A stretch of 64,000 bases of DNA, taken from the NCBI GenBank assembly GCA_004565275.1, contig SDOX01000145.1:480215-544214 (forward strand), written 5' to 3'. Every line of letters begins with the position of its first letter. The first letter of the stretch is position 1. This DNA comes from Nannochloropsis salina CCMP1776. Lineage: Eukaryota > Sar > Eustigmatophyceae > Eustigmatales > Monodopsidaceae. The position numbers and the translations under genes were made by a program. This document shows, piece after piece, positions 10,417-19,714 of this stretch. A model generated the notes under the pieces. The model did not search any database and was not told the origin of the DNA. It worked only from the letters and a program-made list of their open reading frames with translations.

Positions 10417-13400
10417 CTACCTCTCCATCTCCTCCCTCCGGGCGTTCCGAGGACACCGTGTGATGTAATGCGCCCGCACCCCCTCCTCTGATGCCGGCTC
10501 GATCGCATAAAAACATAAAGGGCATACCACCTTTGTCCCCGCTCCCTTTCCCCCCTCCTCCGCAAAGTAGGCCCCCGGTCCCGTCCTCCAGGCTTCCCAC
10601 TGGTCCCTCCGGACCGCCAGTCCACTCGCTCGGCAGGCCTCGTACTCCCCTCGCGCCTCCTCACACTCCTCCAACAGGTGCTCCGGCAGCCCGAAAATCT
10701 CGATCACCTGCCCGCACTCCCGACACCGCATCAACAAAGGGCAGCTCGTGAAGTAGTGGCGGTCCAGCGCCTCCTCTGTGAAGCCGGGGTCGTGCAATCC
10801 GCAAAATTGACAGGTTTTCTCCTCCTCTTCCCCCTCCTCCTCCTCCTCTTCTCCCTCCTCCCCTACCTCCTCCTCGCCTTTGTCTCCCTCGCCGAAAAAT
10901 GGACCCTCCTTCTCGCTTCTTACGCCCACCTCCCCTCCTTCATTTTCCCCAAAACGCTGTACGTGATGATGAGGAGGGAAGGGGCCTGCCAGCTGTCCAC
11001 TCCCCTCTGAGGTGGCACCCGCCCCCGCCTCTCCTTCCCCTTCCACCGATACATGCGGCGAACGCTGGCGTTGCAGCTGTCGTCCCTGCGGACGGATGGC
11101 CTCCTCCTCCTCCTCCTCCTCCTCCTCCTCCTCCTCCTCCTCCTCCTCCTCCTCCTCCCCCTCCCCCTCCCCCTCCCCCTTCTCCGCATGATGAGCAGAT
11201 GGGCCGGGAGGACTCCTGGCCACTGGCGGGGACAAACGACTCGCCACCCCATTCTTTCTACCTCCCCCTCCTTCCCCCCGCCCTTCCCCCGCCCTCCGTA
11301 GAGCCGCCCCCCCCTGCTGCTCCCGCTCACTGCCTGGCCCTCCTCCACCTCCCTCCCCCCCTCCCTCCCTCCCTCCCTCCCGCCCCACCGGTAGCACCCC
11401 TTCCGCCAGCACTTGGCGAAAGGCCTCCTCGTACTCGTCCCGCTGCTTCCGCCGCAGCAAGGGCTCGACGAGGGCGTAGACGCTCCCTCCCACCTGCCTG
11501 TACAAGGCCACCGTCACCTCCCTCGCCGCGTCCCGAACCTCCCCCGAAGAATGGGAGAAGGCCCTCGCCGCTCGCATGAACCCCACCGCCTCCTCCACGG
11601 GCATCCCAGCCCCCCCGCCCCCCCTCCCTCCCTTCTTCGCCCCTTCCACCACCAATTTCTTCAAGAGCAGCAACCGGCAGAGCACCGTCTTTCCCGCCGA
11701 GGCTTGCTTGGGTTGAAGCTTCCTTAACGCGTAGGGCCCCACCCCGCCCACCCCGACACAGGCGCTCCCGGCCATGTCAGAGAGGCCCGCCAAGGCCGCG
11801 TCCCGGATCCGCTGCTGCCCGTCCCCGAGCTTGAGAACCAGGCTGGCGATCACCGGTTCGACCAGCGGCCCCACCAGGGAGCGTTTGAAACGGCGGGTTT
11901 GAACGGCGGTTAAGAGCGAGTGGAGGAGGAGGAGGGAGGACATGAAGACCTGCACGATCTTGTCCTCCACCGCCACGGCCAGCACGTCCGCCACGGCTGG
12001 CAGCGCCTCCGCCAAGTCCAGCCCTCCCTCCCCCCCTCCCTCCCCCCCTCCCTCCACCAACACCTTAACCTTCAGCACTGCGGCGTCTCGCAGCACCCAG
12101 AGCTTGGAGAGAAAGCAGCGTGTCCAGTACTCGCCGAAAACGCAGACCAGGGTCGGTACCTCCCCCGCCCCCGCGTCCTGCCCCCCCAACACTTCCGGGT
12201 ATGGTAAATCGTGCACGTCGTAGGTTGGGATCCCCGCCAACGGGTGTGGTCCCGGGCCTGGCCACGCCCCCTCCCTCTCTCCCCCCTCTCCGTCCCCCTT
12301 CCCTTCCCTCGCGCCCGAGCCCGCGGCCCCCGCCCCTCCCTCCCGCCCTCCCTCCCGCCCTCCCTCCCTCCTCGCCCCGCGCCCACTCAAGGGTCGGTCA
12401 TCGTCGAAGACGGGGGGCACGCGGGAGGAGCGGGGAGGCGAGGGAGGGAACGCCGGCGGCAGCGAGCTGGAAGCCGCCTTTTCCTCCCCCTTCAACGGCG
12501 CGATCGGATCCGAGTCCTGGTGCAAAGGGTGTGGGAAGCCATTGGCCTCCTCCCCCGCCCCCGCACTCCCTCCGCCCCCGCCCTGCCCCTCCGCCCATCC
12601 CCCCGCCTCCAAAGCCTCCCCTCCCCGCGCCCCGCTCCCGACCGGCATCTCGTCGTACTCCCGCATCGTCAAGACCGCTCCCTCCCTTGCACCTGCCGAA
12701 GCCCGGGGGGGGCTGACCTGCCCACGGCCACCCTCGCCTACCGCACGCACCGGCTCTAAAGGCGGGTGATGGACATGCTGGGGCTGGAAAAGCGACCCGG
12801 AGGTAGAGACGCCCGCCCCGCCGAACGTGCCTTCCGCCCACAGGGGGCCGATCCGGCCTTCGACCTCGGCGCGGACCCCCTCGATCTCCTCCTTCAAGGC
12901 CTTGGCGCGGTCGTACTCCTCCTCCCGCACCGCCTGCCGCTTCTCTTCCTCCAGGGTACTGATGCGTTGTCCTCCTTCACGCAAGGCCGCCTCGGCCGCC
13001 TTGAGTCGCTTGGCTTCGTCGTAGTTTTCCGCCCGCACCGCCCCCTCCTTGGCCGCTAGCAAGGCACGGAGCCGCCGCGTCGTGTCCGGGTCGAAGGGGG
13101 AGAGCTCGTATGCCAAGTCGTGCACCCCTTCCTCGTCCGCTCCCCCCGCGTGGTGAGGCGGGAGGGAAGGCTGCGGGCTGGGGTCTGGCCCCCCTTCCCC
13201 GAGGAGGTTGATGGCGACGAAGCCCACCTGATTGAAGAGGTTGAATTTGTTGACGTGGCATCGGTGGATGACCAGCTTCAAAAACCTGCCCGAGCAGGAC
13301 ACGAACACGCTCTTAAGCTCGCGGGCTCGAAAGTTGGACCGTTGGTTGCTGTTCAGGGATAGGTATCCCAGGCGTGCGAAGGCCGCCTCCGCGTAGCTTC

Positions 13401-13971
13401 CACCGTCCCCGACGAAGAGCTCTACTTTGGTGGCGATTTTGGACTGATGCGACAAGATCTGGACACGTGACAAGTGACAGGGTGTGTCATGTAGGAGGAG
13501 GCCAAGCTCTTGAGGGTAGTCACAGAAGCGCGGAGATTGCCAGCCTTCCGTGGCGGGGCTGTGGACGTTCAACTCTTCCGCCGGATGTTCAGGGTCCTGC
13601 CCCGAGGCATAGACCACCTGGTTAGCGGAAAACGTTGTAAATTGTGGAAAAGGACATGTTGAGCATCACGGCTGATGAAAATGTGACGCTCAACTGAAAG
13701 ATGGACGCATTGGATGCGCTGGAAGCTTGTTTAAAATGTCCATGCCTCTTTTTTCTGTCCTGGTACCCGCAGAGACCACGGCAATAATACACAAACCAAT
13801 GGAATCCTCCACAAAAATACAACATGCTCTTCTTTTCATTAGCCGACAGTCTAGACAAAAGGCGATGTCCATGTTTTCCCAGAAAAATTTGCCCTCACGT
13901 CTCTTTTCGCCTCATTTTTCTTCTATTTCGCGCGCTCTTGACCAACATACCTGGAAACAAATTTTGCTCAT
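10417..13971 (-). CDS. CEP104: CEP104-like centrosomal/ciliary tip protein
   Basis: Exon 1 is 13951-13971 (seven codons, MSKICFQ) and exon 2 is 10417-13617; 1073 aa. The long frame has no ATG at its start. It begins at an acceptor (CTAACCAG) with VVYASGQDP, aligning with the human CEP104 start once the upstream ATG exon with donor CAG|GTATGT is joined. Modules in order: an N-terminal jelly-roll domain (GWQSPRFCDYPQELGL, FRARELKSVFV, HVNKFNLFNQVGFVAINLLG), paired coiled coils (about 170-260), a TOG-like helical array (about 500-750) and a C-terminal zinc-binding region (CQFCGLHDPGFTEEALDRHY..., CRECGQVIEI, CPLC). CEP104 sits at microtubule plus ends and cilium tips, binding tubulin, EB1 and CP110. 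A poly-Glu insert from a GAG microsatellite and Gly/Glu linkers lengthen it. Confidence 0.9.
11101..11158. repeat. CTC trinucleotide microsatellite inside CEP104
   Basis: About 19 CTC units. They are read on the minus strand as poly-Glu in the CEP104 linker, in frame with conserved sequence on both sides. Confidence 0.95.
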
Positions 13972-14841
13972 CGCCGCAGAGCGCAACAATCACGGTCCTG
14001 TTCCAGCGTTGAAATGATTAAAACGTAAAGTTTGTCCGCCGATAATGGCAGCAAGGCGCTGCTGGCCTGAGGGAGAAGTGTCACGAGGGTTGGGTGAGGC
14101 AAAAAGCCAGGGCTTGATGAGGGCCAAAATCCGGCGCGCGAGGGATACTACGAAACCCAGGCCCACGTCCCTGGATAGACTCAGACATGGTCACGGGACT
14201 CCACGGACACATTCTGCCCATGCCCCCCCGGCACGACCACCACCACAAGCAGACCATGCCCACGTCGCCCTCGGGGGACAGTCCGCGTGTCTCCCGCCTG
14301 AGTCCTGGGAGCCAGGACCTAAATCCGGAGGGGCCCAATGCGGCGTCAGGGCCCAACCGTTACGAATATTTGAGGGCGTGCTTGAACCGCGATGGCCTTG
14401 CGCACAATTTCGCCCCGGATATGGCATCGGGGGAGGGACGGACAGGGGAAAGATTTAGGAAGAAATTGTGGTACCATGGACCAGGCACCGTGGAGATTCG
14501 CTCGCTTTTGGGTTTCGTGGTACATTTGTGGCGTCGCGGCCGACGACTGCGGCGTAAACCTGACGTTCTCCTGTCCTGTCCGTGCACGCGTGAATCTGCC
14601 TCGATTCTTCCTCAAAGCGCGACAACCCAGATGGGTCGCATAATATTACAACATCGCAGGAGTAATCTTTTGACATGATGCACGTGCACGATGCCTTCCG
14701 CACATGTTTGTGACAAGTATGTTTGTTGTCCTTTTCCGCATTATTGTTTACGATGGTGCGTCGTGTTTATGTTCAAGACGCGCACCCGCGTCATTTCTGA
14801 GCTTTCGCCACGCCATTCATGAACCAAACCGACAGATATCA
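13972..14841. other. Divergent spacer, CEP104 / dioxygenase
   Basis: No supported gene. A plus-strand open frame at 14187-14678 lacks any recognisable domain. In-frame codons upstream of the dioxygenase start reach back to 14704 and might extend that protein. Confidence 0.5.
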
Positions 14842-16618
14842 ATGCCTTCGGACAACATTCACGCCGTTGCTGCTACTCCTCGTGCTTCCGCACCACGCCC
14901 CTCTCCTAAGAAGGGACGTACACTTGCGGCACCGGAATCTAGGTTGCAAAGCATGCGCACACTCACACAGGTAAGGTACCAGACGGGGTGAAGCTCAGGA
15001 AAATGCAAATTTGCATGCAACTTCCAACTTGTTGTCCGTATGTACCAGCATTAGCGGTGCCGTGTGTCAACTCGAGATGCATGTCTGTATGTAGAGCACA
15101 CTTTCACGCGAGCTAGTTGCACTCCATGCTCCCTCGGAGACCCCTAAAGGATCACCCCGGACCCATCTTCCAACACCTTGTGCGACGGACCGTCTATGTG
15201 TGCGTGGTATGCTGCATCGTTGCCTCCTGGTAAACACTCACTCTAAGGCGATGCATCCGCGTCTTGGTCTTCGCATTCGCTCCCTGTTTTAGGTCCTATT
15301 GCACGAGCAAAAAGGCATCGTTGAGGTGTCCTGGCAAGACGGCACCCGCGGCCTCTTCCACGGCGCCTGGCTCCGCGACAACTGTCCGGTCTACTTCGAC
15401 AATTCGACCGGACAACGCACCAAGAACACCTTACAATTAGGTCCCGAGGCCTACGTGCTCTCCGCGTGTGCCGCCGGCCCCGCCAAAGGTCAACTCTCGT
15501 CCGGCGTCTCCGCCGAATTCCTCCAAGTCACCTGGAAGGACGGGTTCTCGCATGCCTTCCCCTCAGCCTGGCTTCGGCAGCATTGCTATGAGACACGGCA
15601 GCACCATCAGGTGAACCCGCGCATGTGGGGCCGCGACTTGGTCTCCTACTTCCCGGGCTACGTCCTTCCCACCCTTCCTTACTCGGACGTGGTCAAGGTC
15701 GCAGCTGGCAGTGACGCGGGCTGGCAGACCTCCGCACAGGGCTTTGTCCAATGGATGGTGCACCTGCGTGACTACGGCGTGGCCCTGATCGAGGACGTGC
15801 CCACGACCCCCGGGACTGTCATGAAAATGGCCGACCTGATCGCCTACCACCGGAAGACGCACTACGGCAACTCCTTCCAAGTGGTGTCGGCCCGCAAACC
15901 CGAACATCTCGCCTACACCCCCGTGGAGCTGGAGGTACACACGGATCTGAACTACCGGGAGAGCAGCCCGGGCATTCAGCTCTTGCACTGTCTGGCTGCT
16001 GACGCGGCGGGGGGCGAGAGCACCTTCGTGGACGGCTTCTGGGTGGCGGAGACGCTGCGTCGGGAGAGTGCCGAGGACTACCGGACCTTGTGCGAGGTGC
16101 CCATTCCCTTCCTGGTCAAGGACGGAGAGGGCTTCCACTACCACAAGATCCCTACCATCTGCCTGGACGACGCGGGTCGCCTGGTCGAGATCCATTTCAA
16201 CGAGCGCACCCGCGGGCCCTTGGAGCTGCCGGCGGCCGTCATGGGCCGCGTCTACCGAGCCCTGGCGCATTTCCAGGCGATCGCCTGCCGACCTGAGCTG
16301 TGCGTGGAGGTGAAAATGAAGGCGGGGGACATGGTCGCGTTCAACAACCGGCGCATCTTGCACGGGCGGAAGGCCTTTGACCCTCGGACGGGCATGCGGC
16401 ACCTGGAGGGGACCTACGTGGACATGGACGAGTTCCTGACCTGCCTGCGCAAGCATGGCGTCACGCCCCTGAGCATTGTGCGGGCACAGGAAGGGAGCTG
16501 GGCCCGGGTGGTGGAAGGGACGGACGGCTTGGAGGAGAAGGGGAAGCGGCGGGAGCCCCTTGGCATGGTGGGGATGGGCGGGAAGGGGAAAGGGTCTGCG
16601 CCGCGGTCGTCTCTCTGA
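14842..16618 (+). CDS. Gamma-butyrobetaine dioxygenase-like Fe(II)/2-oxoglutarate oxygenase
   Basis: Exons 14842-14970 and 15293-16618 (484 aa), joined in phase 0 by a GT-AG intron. The second exon begins VLLHEQKGIVEVSWQDG and has no ATG of its own near the start. The N-terminal part (WQDGTRGLFHGAWLRDNCP) is the small domain shared by gamma-butyrobetaine and trimethyllysine dioxygenases. The catalytic double-stranded beta helix has the iron ligands His and Asp in VHTDLNYRESSPGIQLLHC (about residue 259) and a distal His in NNRRILHGRKAFDP (about 400). The 2-oxoglutarate Arg is probably in DPRTGMRHLEGTYVDMDEF. The sequence around HTDL and RHLEGTY is closer to the carnitine-forming butyrobetaine enzyme than to trimethyllysine dioxygenase, but substrate is not proven. 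An upstream ATG at 14704 would add a 46-residue N-terminus with possible mitochondrial character. Confidence 0.88.
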
Positions 16619-17436
16619 GGTGCCCACGGGAGCGAAATTTAGACGTGAGAAAGAAAGTGCGTTAGGAAGAGAGTGACTTGTGGGCGATCGCATCGAAGAA
16701 GGGGGAAAATTTATTGAAATGTGAGTCTGACGATTAGTCACTATTTCGAAGTACTGAATACGTACGTAGTAATGACACAGACGTTTTGGCGAAGGCTTAT
16801 AAGAAATTTGCTGCTGTGGACATCATTGTCTGTAGTGCCCGGCGCTTCTCATCAAGCAATGAGGACCATGCAGCCCAAAAAAATAATAAGAAACGGGTTT
16901 GGTGTTCAGTAAAGTGTGAGCTAGCGAGGAAGCAAGATAGGCGCGAAGCCGGTCGGTTAGGTCGGAAGGGGTGCTGGGCTGAGTGACAATTTTAGAAGGG
17001 AGAGCGGAGTGATGCAGGTGCGTGGACGGCCGTCGGAAGGAGACTCAGACGTGCGTCAGGCCCAGCACGATAGGGGCGGCGCTAGCGACATCGGGGATCG
17101 GGAGACTGCGATGCGATGCGGCAATGGGGAGATGTAGGCGAATGACACGAGAGGCTAGGTAAATGAAGGAAATGTGAGGAAGCCCTCTGATTGCGTGAGA
17201 TGGGGACGAGTGGTCAGAGTGAACGTGCGTCTCCTGCGTGCGATCGAGGCGAAATTTTACAACATATCCCAAAAGAGATGAAATTTGGCGGCGAAATTTT
17301 ACAACATTCCTCAAAAAGAAAAAGAAATTAAGGCAACTACCGCGGGCCCTTGCACGTGAATTTGATTTGAGGGATGGCTTTCGAAAAAGCATCCGTACAT
17401 ATGCTCTTTCACCATATAAACAGCCCCTTAGGATCT
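16619..17436. other. Convergent spacer with duplicated 18-mer
   Basis: No gene is seen. The sequence ggcgaaattttacaacat occurs at 17248 and 17290, inside an imperfect tandem duplication with a 42-bp period. Confidence 0.65.
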
Positions 17437-19170
17437 TCAGACCGGCGGCCTCTCTCTCCTGGCCTCCGCTACCCGATCACGCGCTTCTCTCCCCGCTGCC
17501 TCGAGATCCTCGTCCCCCGAGGTCTCCTGCCTCTCCTGCGCGGCCAGGGACTCGAAGAGCTTCCGATAGATGGTCGCCTCGCTCGTCTCGTCGCTGTACT
17601 TCTGTTGTTGCCGGAATTGGTCGGCCGAGGCCCCAAGGACGTCCATCAAGACGTCGACCTCCTCCCACGACACCTCGTAGTTCCGGTGCGCGCTCAGCAT
17701 CTTCCGAAAGTAGGCACGGGACTCCTTCGTCTTCCCCATAGCCACCTCTTTCGGGTCTAGAGATGTCTGGTAGATGGCTTGACTCACGGAGCGGATGTGC
17801 TTGAAAATGGATTGGAAGGCCGCCACGGACTGGAGGTCTCGACGGACCCGATCCTTCCCGTGCCCCCTGGCAAAGGCGACGGCAAAAGCGAAGAGACCTG
17901 CCCCCAGGCAGATGGAGCCGACCGTGATCCAGGCAAAGGCCTCCGGATGGGTTTCGAGGGACTCGGGCAGCCGGACGTTCATGCCAAAAAAGGCGCCAAT
18001 GGTGGCAGCGGAGGCGAGGCTGGTGCTGAGGATGGTCAGGAGCAGCGTGATACGAAGCACACGGTTCCGCATCAGATCCACGTTGATGGAAAACACCTCC
18101 TGCGCGCTCTGAACCCGTGCCTGCAGCATCTTGATCTGCTGCCCCGTGAGAATCAACTCCCGAAGGTAGTTTTCCAACAGGAGCTCCACGTCCGAGTGCA
18201 GATTGAGATCCAGTCGGGCCGCTTGGCTGGAGACGCGTGCCTTCTCCTTCTGCAACGCGCCTTTTTCAGTGAGGAGCATGGCGAGCATGTCCTCGTCGCA
18301 GTCCACGAGCTGCTGCAAGACCCCCACGGCCTCCTGCATGTTGTGCTGCGCCACCGCCAAGCCGTCCTTGAGGGGCACGAGCCTGTACAGCTGCTCTTCC
18401 TGGTCGGATCCTTGTGAGTCGACCAGGGCTTTCAATGAGGTTTCGACGATCAAGCCCAGGAGCTCCTTGATGCGGGAGAACTGGTTGCAGAAGCTGCGTA
18501 AGGCCTGCTCCAGCACCACCAGCTCGTAGGAAATGGCGTACGGCTCTAGGACCGACCCATTCCCCGACTTGGCCAGGTGAGCCCTCTCCAACTGCTGGAT
18601 CTTGATGGCGGAAGAAATGTCGGCGATGACAGACTGAACGGTGGGGTCCCCGGGATCGAAGGCCAGACAACTGTTCTTGGAAATCACGAGGCGCAAGGGA
18701 TGCATCACGAAGACGATCACGTCTTTCCGGGGGAGGATACAGGGAGTCAGGCGACCGCCCCGCTTACGAAGGGCCTCGGGAGAGAGCGCGATCAGGTCTC
18801 TGACGTGCATTTGGGTGTCCAGCAAGAGCTCTTTGATGGAAGTCGTGCATGTGCTCACCTCCCCCTCGGCGTCTACCTGCAACGCCTGCAATTGTCGGTC
18901 AAAGCGCCCGAGTTTTGTGGCAACAATCTCGTAGGGAGACAGGGAGGTGCGTTGCGGTGCCCTCTTGGTCTCGTCCTTTTGCGTTGAAAAATGAGGGCCA
19001 TCTTCCCCTTTCCGGCCGATCCTGATGAATCGAAGACCCAGAGAGACAGGAAGAAGCGGAGGTCGGCTAAAAGTGGGAGGAAGTCTCAAGGCATGAAAAG
19101 GATGTGAGTGACTGAAGATGTTGAAGGTCCCCCGGGTATGTCTGCGCCCTTCTTGCAAAATTCTTCGCAT
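17437..19170 (-). CDS. MRS2/CorA-type magnesium channel
   Basis: 577 aa from the ATG at 19170. Residues before it are open to 19260, but only from a GTG codon. The protein has a long soluble N-terminal domain rich in charged helices, then a first membrane helix (about 370-393), the invariant pore motif GMN (about 396, in GAFFGMNVRLPE) and a second membrane helix (about 407-430). This is the pentameric CorA/MRS2/ALR architecture for Mg2+ entry. The early residues MRRILQEGRRHTRGTFNIF are basic and could be a mitochondrial presequence, fitting MRS2 of the inner mitochondrial membrane, but a plastid location as in plant MGT10 is not excluded. The C-terminal tail contains acidic and Arg-rich stretches. 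A first exon upstream is possible, since TTTGTTAG just before 19260 resembles an acceptor. Confidence 0.88.
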   Translation of the reverse strand: MRRILQEGRRHTRGTFNIFSHSHPFHALRLPPTFSRPPLLPVSLGLRFIRIGRKGEDGPHFSTQKDETKRAPQRTSLSPYEIVATKLGRFDRQLQALQVDAEGEVSTCTTSIKELLLDTQMHVRDLIALSPEALRKRGGRLTPCILPRKDVIVFVMHPLRLVISKNSCLAFDPGDPTVQSVIADISSAIKIQQLERAHLAKSGNGSVLEPYAISYELVVLEQALRSFCNQFSRIKELLGLIVETSLKALVDSQGSDQEEQLYRLVPLKDGLAVAQHNMQEAVGVLQQLVDCDEDMLAMLLTEKGALQKEKARVSSQAARLDLNLHSDVELLLENYLRELILTGQQIKMLQARVQSAQEVFSINVDLMRNRVLRITLLLTILSTSLASAATIGAFFGMNVRLPESLETHPEAFAWITVGSICLGAGLFAFAVAFARGHGKDRVRRDLQSVAAFQSIFKHIRSVSQAIYQTSLDPKEVAMGKTKESRAYFRKMLSAHRNYEVSWEEVDVLMDVLGASADQFRQQQKYSDETSEATIYRKLFESLAAQERQETSGDEDLEAAGREARDRVAEARRERPPV

Positions 19171-19714
19171 TTGGGTGCGCCGTGCTTGCTTCCTGTTAGG
19201 GTAGATGCGGATCAAGAGCCCCTCCGGGCTGATTTTCGTCAGATAAGAGGAAAGCGACACGATCTAACAAAACTAGAAGCTCAATTTTGATTGGTCATCA
19301 ACTGCCTCGGCTACAAATTAAGGACCTTAAGTCGATCGTCTCATAAAAACACCTTTCTAAGAGTGGGAATGCCTTTTGCATCTGGTAGCCAGAAGCAAGC
19401 AAGCCGCCGAACACACCCTCAAAAACAGCGACGTCACGACATTAGTTTATAAACGTTCCCCGTGCCCAAGACATGCTCTCACAGGCGATGTGAGGTAAAG
19501 GGGACAATGCTGCCGTGTCGTACATGTGGACGGCGCAATATATCTTTAGGGAGGGGGCAGTGGAGCATGCGCGTCTTCTTGACGTACGAAGTCTCTGAAC
19601 AGGCTCCCGTGCAACGCGTGAACCAGAACAATGGTAGCCATGGTAGCACCAAAATGTTTCACTGATCACACCCATACTTTGTACCGCACTAGGTCCTTGC
19701 ACAGACTCGTAAAG
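19171..19714. other. Divergent spacer, MRS2 / C2-U-box gene
   Basis: Promoter region for both neighbours. No gene is seen; the antisense open frame here has no conserved content. Confidence 0.5.

Noticed and set aside
14187-14678. 163-codon plus-strand frame upstream of the dioxygenase
   Set aside because: No domain, His/Pro-rich start, and overlapping open frames on both strands; insufficient support.
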